64,000 nt of DNA from Actinocrispum wychmicini (GTDB lineage: Bacteria; Actinomycetota; Actinomycetes; Mycobacteriales; Pseudonocardiaceae), in assembly GCF_004345645.1 (NCBI RefSeq), contig NZ_SLWS01000001.1, positions 1,243,546 to 1,307,545 on the forward strand. Direction: 5' to 3'. Under the pieces are notes generated by a model. That model did no database searches and had not been told where the DNA came from. It saw only the letters and a program-made list of their open reading frames with translations. Position 1 is the stretch's first letter; every line of letters begins with the position of its first letter. This document shows, in pieces, positions 48,076 through 56,917 of the stretch. Both the position numbers and the translations under genes were made by a program.

Positions 48076-49446
48076 TCAGGCCTCCTCGGTGGAGTCCGCC
48101 TCTTCGAGTTCCTCGATCCGCGGCTTCTCGCCGTTGATCTTCTTGCCGCCACGGGCTCGGCGCTGCTGGCGCGGCATGGTCGACGGCGGCGCCGCCGGCA
48201 TCGTGGGGCCGCCGCCCATCATCAGCTCGGCGAACGTGGCCATCGCCTCGTCCAGGTGGCCGCCGATCCGGCGCTCGGTCTCCTCGTTGCTCTTGCGCAC
48301 CAACGACGTGACCTTGTCGGTGTCCGGCTGGATCGCCACCAGGCTGTGCACCTTGGTGAGGTTCTGCTCGATCGTGCCGCCCAGCTCGCCGAGCCGGGCC
48401 GCGAAGCCGTCCTCCACCGTGTCCAGCCGGGACGCCATGTCGTCGAGCCGGCCGAGGGCCTGCTCCAGGCGCTGCGCCAGGGACTCCAGCCGGTCGCTGG
48501 CGTCCATTGTCTCCTTGGTCTCGTCCAAGGCCGCGTTGAGCGCGTTGCGGGCCTCGTCGAGCGACGTGCCCAGCTGGTCGCGGGTGTTGTCGAGCGACGA
48601 CGCCAACGAGTCACGCGTGCTGTCCAGCGACTTCGACAGCAGGTCGCGGCTGTTGTCCAGGGACGACGCCAACGCGGCACGGCTGTCGGACACCGAGGCG
48701 GCCAGCGAGTCACGCGTCGAGCTGACCGAGTCACGGGTCTCGTCGAACCGGTGGTTGACGCCGTCGTTGACCTCGGTGATGTGCCGGTGCAGGGCGTCCT
48801 TCGTGCCGTCGAGGTGCTCGTGCACGCCTTCGTCGACCTCGTCCAGGCGGCCGCGCAGCGCGGTCTCCAGGGTGTCGATGCGCTCGCGCAGCGGCACGTG
48901 GGTCGCGCTGGGCACCGAGTCGAGCTTGGTGTCCTGCTTGTCGAGGTGCGTGTCGAGGGAGTCGATCCGCCGGTGGATGTTCGCCAGCTTGTCCTCGAGG
49001 CCGTCCATCCGGCCGACGACGCCTTCCATCTTGCCGACGACGCCGTCCAGCCGGCCGTCGAGCTGGGCGAACGGTGTGGCCAGCTTGTCCACGATCGATT
49101 CGACCGCACGGGCCAGGGACGCGATCGCGTTGTCCTGGGCCTCAAGTTTCGCCATCGCCTCGTCCAGGCGTTCCGCTATCACACCGACCTCGGTGCGATC
49201 CGGTAGTTCGGACAGCCGCTTGCGCACGGACCCGATCGACTCCAACGGCGAGAGCCTGGCGTGGATCTCGTCGAGCGCGTCGAACACCTGCTGCTGCTCG
49301 CTCTCACGGATTTCGGCCGCGCGCGTCAGCATGTTGCGCATCCGGTCGAACGACACCGTGGCGTTGCTGTTCTCGTTCACGGAGGTGACCTTCGTCCTGG
49401 GGAGGGGAGACGCAGGGGAGCCTAGCCAGTCCCAAAACGCGTCCAT
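48076..49446 (-). CDS. long coiled-coil protein with 11-residue repeats
   Basis: 456 residues, almost entirely helical and acidic, with no signal peptide or membrane segment. Seven consecutive 11-residue units (about 236-314) follow the pattern SSLDNTRDSLA, the hendecad form seen in apolipoprotein-like and LEA-like right-handed coiled coils. Flanking regions have shorter Asp/Leu-rich repeats (MEGVVGRMDGLEDKLANI). The C-terminus has a basic QQRRARGGKK and an acidic end. The start may be ATG 49446 or GTG near 49389. No family can be named; a structural or membrane-surface role is possible. Confidence 0.75.
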   Translation of the reverse strand: MDAFWDWLGSPASPLPRTKVTSVNENSNATVSFDRMRNMLTRAAEIRESEQQQVFDALDEIHARLSPLESIGSVRKRLSELPDRTEVGVIAERLDEAMAKLEAQDNAIASLARAVESIVDKLATPFAQLDGRLDGVVGKMEGVVGRMDGLEDKLANIHRRIDSLDTHLDKQDTKLDSVPSATHVPLRERIDTLETALRGRLDEVDEGVHEHLDGTKDALHRHITEVNDGVNHRFDETRDSVSSTRDSLAASVSDSRAALASSLDNSRDLLSKSLDSTRDSLASSLDNTRDQLGTSLDEARNALNAALDETKETMDASDRLESLAQRLEQALGRLDDMASRLDTVEDGFAARLGELGGTIEQNLTKVHSLVAIQPDTDKVTSLVRKSNEETERRIGGHLDEAMATFAELMMGGGPTMPAAPPSTMPRQQRRARGGKKINGEKPRIEELEEADSTEEA

Positions 49447-49606
49447 ACACCACCCGTTAGTTCTGTGTTAGTTGATCTCGCGAGATTACGCCGTTCAGCG
49501 GTAATCTCGGCCCTTGCGGGCAGTCTCACTCTGGGAGCGAGTGGGCACACTACGTTGCCACGGTTGGACACGATCGGGTGATGGCCGGTCCAGGTAACGT
49601 ACCCCC

Positions 49607-50716
49607 ATGTCGACCTCGAATCCCTTGACGCCTGAGGCGATCCGACGCGCCCCCAAAGTGTTGCTGCACGACCATCTGGACGGTGGCCTGCGGCCGGCCA
49701 CCGTGATCGAACTCGCCGACAGCTCCGGTTATGTTGATCTCCCCAGTACCGACGAGGCCGAGCTCGGCCAGTGGTTCACCGACGCCGCGAACGCCGGCAC
49801 GCTGGAGCGTTACCTGGAGACGTTCGCCCACACGTGCGGCGTCATGCAGAGTGAGGATGCTCTCGTTCGGGTGGCCTCCGAATGTGCACAGGACCTGGCG
49901 GACGACGGCGTGGTCTACGCGGAGGTGAGGTACGCGCCGGAGCTGTTCACCGAGCGTGGTCTCAGCCTCGACCAGATCGTCCAGGCCGTCGAAGCCGGCT
50001 TCCGCGAGGGCGAGCGGGCCACCGGTGGCAAGATCCGGATCGGCACCCTGCTGTGCGCGATGCGGCAGAACGCGCGCTCGCTGGAGATCGCCGAGCTGGC
50101 CGTCCGCTACCGCGAGCAGGGCGTCGTGGGCTTCGACATCGCTGGCCCGGAGGCCGGGTTCCCGCCCACCCGCAACCTGGACGCGTTCGAGTACCTGCGC
50201 CAGCAGAACGCGCACTTCACCATCCACGCGGGCGAGTCGTTCGGCCTGCCGTCGATCTGGGAGGCGATCCAGCACTGCGGCGCCGAGCGGCTCGGCCACG
50301 GCGTGCGGATCGTGGACGACATCAAGGTCGACGGCGACGGCACGGTCCACCTCGGCCGGCTGGCGAGCTACGTGCGCGACCGGCGGATCCCGCTGGAGAT
50401 GTGCCCGTCGTCGAACCTCCAGACCGGCGCGGCGCCGTCCCTCGCGGAGCACCCGATCGGCCTGCTCACCAAGCTGCGGTTCCGGGTGACGGTCAACACG
50501 GACAACCGCCTGATGAGCGGCTGCTCGGTGTCCAGTGAGATGGCCGCGCTGGTCGACACCTTCGGCTACGGCTGGTCCGACCTGCGCTGGTTCACGGTGA
50601 ACGCGATGAAGTCCGCGTTCATCGGCTTCGACGAGCGCCTCGCGCTGATCAACAACGTGATCAAGCCGGGCTACGAAGCCCTCATCGCGGGCGGCGAGAA
50701 GCACCCCTCGGAGTGA
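49607..50716 (+). CDS. add: adenosine deaminase
   Basis: 369 residues. It converts adenosine and deoxyadenosine to the inosine forms. Zinc ligands appear in [12 protein letters not shown] (HxH), the conserved His of TIHAGESFG with the catalytic Glu nearby, and the [11 protein letters not shown] motif. The final Asp is in VNTDNRLMS; the second Asp of the usual TDDP is Asn here, which is also seen in other actinobacterial enzymes. The gene stands 160 nt from the divergent coiled-coil gene and is close to the importer-cdd-deoA group, with which it works. Confidence 0.94.
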   Translation: MSTSNPLTPEAIRRAPKVLLHDHLDGGLRPATVIELADSSGYVDLPSTDEAELGQWFTDAANAGTLERYLETFAHTCGVMQSEDALVRVASECAQDLADDGVVYAEVRYAPELFTERGLSLDQIVQAVEAGFREGERATGGKIRIGTLLCAMRQNARSLEIAELAVRYREQGVVGFDIAGPEAGFPPTRNLDAFEYLRQQNAHFTIHAGESFGLPSIWEAIQHCGAERLGHGVRIVDDIKVDGDGTVHLGRLASYVRDRRIPLEMCPSSNLQTGAAPSLAEHPIGLLTKLRFRVTVNTDNRLMSGCSVSSEMAALVDTFGYGWSDLRWFTVNAMKSAFIGFDERLALINNVIKPGYEALIAGGEKHPSE

Positions 50717-50722
50717 GTTCCC

Positions 50723-50763
50723 CCAGGTGGGTGGCTCGGCGCGGGCCGAAACCACCCACCTGG
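50723..50763. terminator. bidirectional terminator after add
   Basis: A perfect 12-bp stem (CCAGGTGGGTGG / CCACCCACCTGG) with a smaller CGGC/GCCG stem inside its loop, between convergent genes. Confidence 0.8.
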
Positions 50764-50772
50764 AGTCGCCCT

Positions 50773-52056
50773 TCAGTGGATGGTGAGCCGGTCAACGAAG
50801 GCGTTGACCAGCTTCTGCCAGACGTCGACCTCGGCGTCGAACGGCGCGCTCGGCACCAGGCGGGTCGGGTCCGGCCGGAGCACGAACGACACCAGCCAGC
50901 CCAGCGACTCCGACTCCGACAGCGCGTCGGCGACGGAGTCGTCGCCGGCCCATTCGGCCGCGTCGGTGAGCAGCTCCACGGCGAGGTCCAACTGGGTCGG
51001 GTCGACCGTGTTCGGGCCTTCCGCGATGTCGTCGGCCAGCCCGGTCAGCACGTACGTGTTGTCGATGTGGACGTCCACCTCGAGGTCGCCGTTGGTGGCC
51101 TTGGCGACCACGTCATCCCAGGTGGACACCTCGGTGAGGTCGTTGTCCTCGACTTCCTCCGAGGTGATGAACCGGCTGAGCGCGCGGGTCGACTTGAACG
51201 CGTCGATCTGGCCGTCGGCGCCGAGGAAGATCGGCTCGTCGTCGATGTAGCAGCGCAGCGTGTAGTACTCCGCGCTCTCGGTGATGATCTTGATCGGGTC
51301 GATGCCCACCTCGGCCCAGAAGCCCACCGGCTCCGGCTCGGCGACCTCGGCCTCCTCCTCGGCTTCGGCCTCGGCGCCCGTCGAGGCATCCTCGGCCGAC
51401 TCCAGCTCGTCGATGTCCTCGTCGTCGCTGGCCAGCTCGGACTCGGCCGCCTCGGCCTGGAACGCGGCCAGCTCCTCGGTGGCGACCTCCAGCGCGGCCT
51501 TGTCCACCTCAGGGGCGATCACGACCTCGTCGATCGCGTCGAGCACCTCGTCCCACCGCTCGACGATGGTCTCCGCCAGCTGGGTCCAGCGCCGCTCGCC
51601 GTCCCGGCCGGTGAACGGGAACGTGCCCTGGTCGAGCAGGTCGAAGCCCTCGGCCGCGGACAGCACGTCGTTCACCGCGTCCAGCTCGCAGACGTCCGCG
51701 AGGGACCGGACGATGTTGACGATCTGGGCCAGCTCGTCGATGGTCCAGGTGTCCATCTCCTCGGCGACCAGCTCCGGCACGCCGACGAGGTCGAACTGGT
51801 TCGACTCCTCCGGCAGCAGTTCCGGCACGGACAGCTTGGGCACCACCGGCCACGCCGGATGGTCCGTCAGATCGTGCTCGGTCGCCGTCCGCACGAACGC
51901 GGCCAGGTGGGCCGCGTCGGGGAACGCGTAGAGGTCCTCCTCGTCGCCGAGGAACGCCTCCCAGTCCTCGCCGTCCTCCCGCCAGCGGGGAGCCCAGAGC
52001 GTGACGACGTCGCCCTGGGGCAGCCCGAGCTCGATCGGGACGATGTCCTGAGCCAT
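50773..52056 (-). CDS. acidic cytoplasmic protein with internal duplication
   Basis: 427 residues, strongly acidic, without signal or membrane segments. An Asp/Glu/Ala-rich linker (about 200-245) separates two related halves: DLYAFPDAAHLAAFVRTATE in the N-terminal half corresponds to QIDAFKSTRALSRFITSEEV in the C-terminal half, each followed by DLTxxxxW, and NQFDLVGVPELVAEE corresponds to NTYVLTGLADDIAEG. Similar actinobacterial proteins are often labelled primosomal protein, but I see no motif to support a replication role. It is a single gene with a 111-nt gap to the YbaB-like gene. Confidence 0.75.
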   Translation of the reverse strand: MAQDIVPIELGLPQGDVVTLWAPRWREDGEDWEAFLGDEEDLYAFPDAAHLAAFVRTATEHDLTDHPAWPVVPKLSVPELLPEESNQFDLVGVPELVAEEMDTWTIDELAQIVNIVRSLADVCELDAVNDVLSAAEGFDLLDQGTFPFTGRDGERRWTQLAETIVERWDEVLDAIDEVVIAPEVDKAALEVATEELAAFQAEAAESELASDDEDIDELESAEDASTGAEAEAEEEAEVAEPEPVGFWAEVGIDPIKIITESAEYYTLRCYIDDEPIFLGADGQIDAFKSTRALSRFITSEEVEDNDLTEVSTWDDVVAKATNGDLEVDVHIDNTYVLTGLADDIAEGPNTVDPTQLDLAVELLTDAAEWAGDDSVADALSESESLGWLVSFVLRPDPTRLVPSAPFDAEVDVWQKLVNAFVDRLTIH

Positions 52057-52167
52057 TGGCCCTCCGCCTTCTTGCCGCTGTAAATCAGTACTGCGTGATC
52101 CCGTGTCCGGCGCTCATTCTGGGCACACCGAACGCCGGCAGCCTACGGCTTTTGGGTTGTGCGTCGA

Positions 52168-52638
52168 TCACCGGTCGGACCGGAGCGACGAAGGATCGAA
52201 CGAGTGGACGTCGTCTTCAGTTCCCTGGTCGGCAACGGCCTGCTGATATACCGGCGCCGGGATGGCCGCTCGGTCGCCGATGACGTCCCAACCAGCGGCT
52301 CTGGCTGGGGCGACGCCCATGGCGCCCTCGAGTTGCGTGGTCACCTCGTCACCGAGAACAAGGGCCAGTTGGTTGAGGCCGCGCTGTTTGGCGTACTCGG
52401 CGGCCTGCTGGGCGACGGCTGTGATGGTCTCGCCGAGCCAGCGGACACCGCGGTGCAGTGCCGTCGGGTGCAGCCGCAACGACTTCAGCTCGCCGCCGGC
52501 GGTCGTGGTGGCTTCGACGAGCCCTTCGGGATCGCGGGCGGTGGCGACGATGGACTCGACGCGCCGGCGGAGGTCCTGGCTGGCCAGCCTGCGTTCTTCG
52601 GCCTGCTGGACGTACTCGTCGACGGGTGGCTCGGTCAC
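52168..52638 (-). CDS. YbaB/EbfC-like protein 2
   Basis: 156 residues. The first ~80 residues show the YbaB/EbfC layout: a leading helix (DEYVQQAEERRLASQDLRRR), a beta-hairpin around PEGLVEATTTAGGELKSLRL with HP after it, and a long second helix. The C-terminal part (GDEVTTQLEGAMGVAPARAA) is extra. EbfC-like proteins bind DNA as dimers; in actinomycetes, paralogues of this type often lie beside WXG100/NlpC genes. The ATG overlaps the stop of the first YbaB-like gene by 4 nt. Confidence 0.65.
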   Translation of the reverse strand: MTEPPVDEYVQQAEERRLASQDLRRRVESIVATARDPEGLVEATTTAGGELKSLRLHPTALHRGVRWLGETITAVAQQAAEYAKQRGLNQLALVLGDEVTTQLEGAMGVAPARAAGWDVIGDRAAIPAPVYQQAVADQGTEDDVHSFDPSSLRSDR

Positions 52639-53015
52639 TGGAACACTCCGCTGAGGTCGTCCGGGTCGTCAGGCCCGTGACCGGCCGGCATCCCAAGATC
52701 CGCAAGGCTTTCGGTGGCTTTCGGGGGGAGCACGGACCGCAGTGACGAGTGCATCCGCGAGTTCGCGGCCGTGGTCGCGCGGGCGGCCAGCCGGACCACT
52801 TCGGCAGCCACCTCGTCCGGGTGCCGCGCCAACACGGCTGGCTTGATGTCCACGGACCGCAACATCCCGCCAGGGCTGACGGTCACCGTGACCATGCTGT
52901 CCGCCGAGGACGCCACCCCGGTCACCGGGCCGATCCGCCCGGCCCGCGCCGCCGTCTCGGCGACAGTCCGGCCGAGCCGGTCCAACTCCTCCTGCACATG
53001 ATCCTCGTTGCCCAC
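52635..53015 (-). CDS. YbaB/EbfC-like protein 1
   Basis: 126 residues. An N-terminal helix (VQEELDRLGRTVAETAARAG), a beta-hairpin with VASSADSMVTVTVSPGGMLRSVDI and a helix (HPDEVAAEVVRLAARATTAA) form the YbaB fold. The tail is Pro/Gly/Asp-rich. It is translationally coupled to the second YbaB-like gene. The NlpC gene lies 34 nt upstream, on the same strand, so the whole WXG100-NlpC-YbaB-YbaB row is probably one operon. Confidence 0.75.
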   Translation of the reverse strand: MGNEDHVQEELDRLGRTVAETAARAGRIGPVTGVASSADSMVTVTVSPGGMLRSVDIKPAVLARHPDEVAAEVVRLAARATTAANSRMHSSLRSVLPPKATESLADLGMPAGHGPDDPDDLSGVFQ

Positions 53016-53049
53016 AAGTCCCGATTCTATGGCTTTTTCGTCGGCCGGA

Positions 53050-54222
53050 TCAGCCCGTCGGGCGGTAGAAGCCGAGGAACGGCATGCCGATGTTGCTGGT
53101 GCGGACGTGGCTGATCTGCACCGGGTCGCCGGCCTCGATCATCTGGCCGTTGCCGATCGCCATCGCCACATGTCCTTGCCACACAATGAGATCGCCGGGC
53201 ATGAGCTGGCTCTGGTCGGGGACGGACGCGCCCATCGCCTGTGCGGCCGAGTGTCGCGGCAGGGACAGTCCGGCGGACGCGTAGGCCCATGAGGTGAGGC
53301 CGCTGCAGTCCGTTCCGGACGGTGGGTTCGAGGCACCCCAGACGTACGGTGTGCCAAGGGCTGTCAACGCTTTCCGGACGGCCGCGGCGGCGATCTCGTT
53401 GGGAGCCTCCACACTGGCGCCACCGGGCAGGTTGATGCCCACGCCACTGCCGGGCTGCGGCGGCACGGCGACAGGCAGCCGAGGACCAACGGCCGTGCCT
53501 CCACCGCCTCCGCCACCGCCTCCTCCGGCGTGACCGCCGCCGCCTGAGCCCGAACCGCCGTGGTGGCCGCCGCTGGTGGCCGAGTCGATGCCGCTGTGCG
53601 TGCTGCCGGCGCTCTGCGCGGTCGTGGCGCCAGGGGCCGTCGGCGGGCCCATGGACTGGCCGAGGGATCCCATGCTGCCCGCGTCGACCTTCTGCAGGCC
53701 GGTCAACTGTCCGACCAACGGGGTCAGCTCATCGCGGACCTTCTGCAGCGCGGCCGCGGTCTTGGTGGTGTAGTCGTCCGCCTTGGTCTTGGCGTCGGCG
53801 GCGGCGTTGGTCCAGGCGGCGGCGTTCCCGCTCTGCGCGGCGGACTCCGCGGCCTGCATGATCGGCGTGGCCCACCGGATGAACTCGTCGATCAGGCCCT
53901 GGATGCTGGTGCGGCCGGTGTTCACCGCGTTCACGGCCGTCGTCGCCGCGTTCTGCGCGGTGGTGCAGTTGCCGGACAGGGTGGCCATCGCGCCCGTGAA
54001 CGCGGCCGAGCGTCCTTGGAAGGCGTTCGCCTGGTCGCCGTACCAGCCCTGCAGGGTCGTCTTCGCCTGGGATTCCTGCCGGCCTTTCATGTCGTTCAAC
54101 GACGTCACGCCGCGGCCGAACGCCTCCGCGGCCCGTCCGCCCGCGCCCGTGTCACCGTCGAGCTTGGCCAGATGGTCGCGCATCGGCTGGACCAGTCCGC
54201 CGACGAACCCCGCCGCGCTCAT
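53050..54222 (-). CDS. NlpC/P60 hydrolase with WXG100-like N-terminal helices
   Basis: 390 residues. The N-terminal ~190 residues are helical, with GWYGDQANAFQGRSAAFTGA as a WxG-type turn, and there is no classical signal peptide. A Ser/Gly/His-rich linker (about 205-255) includes a run of ten Gly. The C-terminal NlpC/P60 domain has the catalytic Cys in GTDCSGLTSWAY, the His in WQGHVAMAIG and the third polar residue downstream. It should cut peptidoglycan peptides and may be exported by a type VII (ESX-like) system. The start overlaps the stop of the small upstream gene (TGATG). Confidence 0.9.
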   Translation of the reverse strand: MSAAGFVGGLVQPMRDHLAKLDGDTGAGGRAAEAFGRGVTSLNDMKGRQESQAKTTLQGWYGDQANAFQGRSAAFTGAMATLSGNCTTAQNAATTAVNAVNTGRTSIQGLIDEFIRWATPIMQAAESAAQSGNAAAWTNAAADAKTKADDYTTKTAAALQKVRDELTPLVGQLTGLQKVDAGSMGSLGQSMGPPTAPGATTAQSAGSTHSGIDSATSGGHHGGSGSGGGGHAGGGGGGGGGGTAVGPRLPVAVPPQPGSGVGINLPGGASVEAPNEIAAAAVRKALTALGTPYVWGASNPPSGTDCSGLTSWAYASAGLSLPRHSAAQAMGASVPDQSQLMPGDLIVWQGHVAMAIGNGQMIEAGDPVQISHVRTSNIGMPFLGFYRPTG

Positions 54223-54548
54223 CAGACCTGCTCCGCCCGCTTGATCGACCCTTCGTGGTCGGCCTGCTGGTTCTGGTACCCGGTCAACGCGTCCCCCACC
54301 GCCTTGGCCAGCGCCGACAACCCGCTCGACGCCGCCGCGACGCCGTCCAGCTGCGCCTGCGCGGCCTGCTGGAACGCGCCGTTCAGGCCCACCTCCGCGC
54401 CGATCTTGCCGAAGCAGTCGCCTGGCAGCGCGTTCATCCCGCTCAACGCGCCGGTACCGACCTTGCCCAGTTCGTCAGCCATCGACGTCATGGTGCTCCG
54501 GTACGACTCAAGCGCCTCCGGCTCGACCTTGAAGCCGCCTTCGGGCAT
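54222..54548 (-). CDS. WXG100-like/ESX-type small helical protein
   Basis: 108 residues from ATG 54548, chosen because GGGAGGGGAGG lies 4 nt upstream. It is predicted all-helical: FKVEPEALESYRSTMTSMAD, a central FGKIGAEVGLNGAF and a second long helix ending in ALTGYQNQQADHEGSIKRAE. A strict W-x-G is missing; the family is recognised by size, helix spacing and its position before the NlpC gene. It probably forms a secretion partner or heterodimer with the N-terminal helices of the hydrolase. Confidence 0.7.
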   Translation of the reverse strand: MPEGGFKVEPEALESYRSTMTSMADELGKVGTGALSGMNALPGDCFGKIGAEVGLNGAFQQAAQAQLDGVAAASSGLSALAKAVGDALTGYQNQQADHEGSIKRAEQV

Positions 54549-54621
54549 GGTCCTCCCCTCCCTGTCCACGCCTACTGTGCCCTACGACGTGGCCCGCGGT
54601 GGGCAGGTTCCCCCGAATTGG

Positions 54622-55485
54622 TCAGACACCCATGGGGTGCCAGACCGTCTTGGCCTCCAGGTACGCCCGCAACCGGGTGATGTCCGGCTGTTTCGTCCAG
54701 TCCGGTTCGGTGGTCGGGGTCCGCAGTACGCGCTTCACCGTGCCCGCAGCGGCCTTCTCCAGTTCCGTCCGCAGGATCGTCGGGGCTCCGGTGAGGTCGA
54801 GCGCGTTCACGTCCGCGTGCGAAGCCAGCCAGGGAGCGAGTTCGACCGCGCTGCCGGTGAGCATGTTGACCACGCCACCGGGCACGTCCGAGGTCGCGAG
54901 CACCTCGGACAACGTGATCGACGGCAGCGGGCGTTCCTTGCTGGTGACCACGACCGCCGTGTTCCCGCCGGCGACCACCGGGGCGAGCACGCTGACCAGG
55001 CCGAGCAGGGACGAGTCCTGCGGCGCGAACACCGCGACCACACCGGTCGGCTCCGGGACCGTGAACGAGAAGTACGGGCCGGCGACCGGGTTGGCCGCGC
55101 CGAGCACGGTCGCGATCTTGTCGGTCCAGCCCGCGTACCAGACCCACCGGTCGATCGCAGCGTCCACAAGGGACTGTGCGCGGCGGGTGCCCTCGCTGGT
55201 GGCGACCTCGGCGATGAACTGGTCGCGCCGGCCCTCCATCACCTCAGCCACCCGGTACAGCACCTGGCCGCGGTTGTACGCGGTCGCGCCGGACCAGCCG
55301 GGGAACGCCTTGCGGGCGGCGGCGACCGCGTCCCGTGCGTCCTTTCTGGACGCCTGGGCGACGTTCGCGAGGAACTTCCCTTTGGTGTCGCTCACCTGGT
55401 ACGAGCGGCCGGACTCGGAGCGCGGGAAAGCGCCACCGATGTACAGCTTGTAGGTTTTGGCAACGCCAACGCGGGTCTCAGACAT
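54622..55485 (-). CDS. half-length aldehyde dehydrogenase-like protein
   Basis: 287 residues, compared with about 480 for a full ALDH. The N-terminal part matches (YIGGAFPRSESGRSYQV, AAARKAFPGWSGATAYNRGQ and VFAPQDSSLLGLVSVLAPVVAGGN), then a shortened NAD-binding region ends at ALDLTGAPTILRTELEKAA. The nucleophilic Cys (usually GQxC) and the C-terminal catalytic domain are absent. It overlaps the full-length ALDH gene by 8 bp, so it is cotranslated and may be a partner or regulatory subunit. It looks like a maintained gene, not a recent deletion, because its end is clean and the frame is open. Confidence 0.8.
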   Translation of the reverse strand: MSETRVGVAKTYKLYIGGAFPRSESGRSYQVSDTKGKFLANVAQASRKDARDAVAAARKAFPGWSGATAYNRGQVLYRVAEVMEGRRDQFIAEVATSEGTRRAQSLVDAAIDRWVWYAGWTDKIATVLGAANPVAGPYFSFTVPEPTGVVAVFAPQDSSLLGLVSVLAPVVAGGNTAVVVTSKERPLPSITLSEVLATSDVPGGVVNMLTGSAVELAPWLASHADVNALDLTGAPTILRTELEKAAAGTVKRVLRTPTTEPDWTKQPDITRLRAYLEAKTVWHPMGV

Positions 55486-56917
55486 CGAGGTACGCCTCCA
55501 GCCCGGTCCGGCCGCCTTCCCGGCCGAAACCCGACTCCTGGTAGCCACCGAACGGCGCGGTGGGATCGAAGCGGTTGAACGTGTTGGCCCAGACCACGCC
55601 GGCGCGCATCCGGTTGGCCGTCCACAGGATCCGGGAGCCCTTCTCGGTCCAGATGCCGGCGGACAGGCCGTACGGGGTGTTGTTCGCCTTGGCCACGGCC
55701 TCGTCCGGGGTCCGGAACGTGAGCACCGACAGCACCGGCCCGAAGATCTCCTCGCGGGCGATCCGCATGGCTTGGCTGACGTTCGAGAACACCGTCGGCG
55801 CGAAGAAGAAACCCTTCTCCGGCAACGGACACGGACTTGTCCACTTGTCCGCGCCCTCGTCCTCACCGGCCTGGGTCAGCGAGCGGATCTTGGCCAGCTG
55901 CTCGGCCGAGTTGATCGCGCCGACATCGGTGTTCTTGTCCAGCGGGTCGCCCACGCGCAGCGTCGACACCCGGGTCCGCAGCTTCTCCAGCAGCTCCTCC
56001 GCGACCGACTCGGCGACCAGCAGCCGGGAGCCCGCGCAGCACACGTGCCCCTGGTTGAAGAAGATCCCGTTGACGATGCCCTCGACGGCCTGGTCGAGCG
56101 GCGCGTCCTCGAAGACGATGTTGGCCGCCTTGCCGCCCAGTTCCAGCGTGAGCTTCTTGCCGGTGCCGGCCAGCGAACCCTGGATGAGCTTGCCGACCTC
56201 GGTCGACCCGGTGAACGCGACCTTGTCCACCTGCGGGTGGTTCACCAGCTCGGCGCCGACCCCGCCGGCACCCGGGATGATGTTCACCACCCCCGGCGGC
56301 AGGTCGGCCTGCTGGATGATCTCGGCCAGCACCAACGCGGTCAGCGGCGTGGTCTCGGCCGGCTTGAGCACGACCGTGTTGCCGCACGCCAGCGCGGGCG
56401 CGATCTTCCACGCGGCCATCAGCAGCGGGAAGTTCCACGGGATCACCTGCCCGGCCACGCCGAGCGGGCGCGGCGCTGGACCGTAGCCCGCGTAGTCGAG
56501 CTTGTCGGCCCAGCCCGCGTGGTAGAAGAAGTGCGCGGACGCGGTCGGCACGTCCGTGTCCCTGGACTCCTTGATCGGCTTGCCGTTGTCCAGGCTCTCC
56601 AACACAGCGAGTTCGCGGGCGCGCTCCGCGATCATCCGCGCGATCCGGTAGATGTACTTGGCGCGCTCGGCGCCGGACATCCGGCCCCACACCTTGTCGT
56701 ACGCCCGGCGGGCGGCCTTGACCGCGAGGTCCACATCGGACGGTCCGGCCGTGGAGACCTCGGCCAGGACCTCCTCGGTGGCTGGGTTGATCGTCTTGAG
56801 CGGCTCGCCCGTGCCGTCGACGAACTTGCCGTCCACGAACATCCGGTAGCTCGGCTTGAGGTTCGCGATGTCCCTGGACTCCGGGGCGGGTGCGTACTCC
56901 CACGTACTCATCTTCAC
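55478..56917 (-). CDS. aldehyde dehydrogenase
   Basis: 479 residues from GTG 56917; ATG 56911 is an alternative. The enzyme is complete: VIPWNFPLLMAAWKIAPALA, FTGSTEVGKLIQ, LELGGKAANIVF with the catalytic Glu, GHVCCAGSRL with the nucleophilic Cys and EEIFGPVLSV. It oxidises an aldehyde with NAD(P)+. Its place between deoC and the half ALDH suggests acetaldehyde released by deoxyribose-phosphate aldolase as the substrate, an inference from context. The deoC stop lies one base before its GTG. Confidence 0.92.
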   Translation of the reverse strand: MKMSTWEYAPAPESRDIANLKPSYRMFVDGKFVDGTGEPLKTINPATEEVLAEVSTAGPSDVDLAVKAARRAYDKVWGRMSGAERAKYIYRIARMIAERARELAVLESLDNGKPIKESRDTDVPTASAHFFYHAGWADKLDYAGYGPAPRPLGVAGQVIPWNFPLLMAAWKIAPALACGNTVVLKPAETTPLTALVLAEIIQQADLPPGVVNIIPGAGGVGAELVNHPQVDKVAFTGSTEVGKLIQGSLAGTGKKLTLELGGKAANIVFEDAPLDQAVEGIVNGIFFNQGHVCCAGSRLLVAESVAEELLEKLRTRVSTLRVGDPLDKNTDVGAINSAEQLAKIRSLTQAGEDEGADKWTSPCPLPEKGFFFAPTVFSNVSQAMRIAREEIFGPVLSVLTFRTPDEAVAKANNTPYGLSAGIWTEKGSRILWTANRMRAGVVWANTFNRFDPTAPFGGYQESGFGREGGRTGLEAYLDV

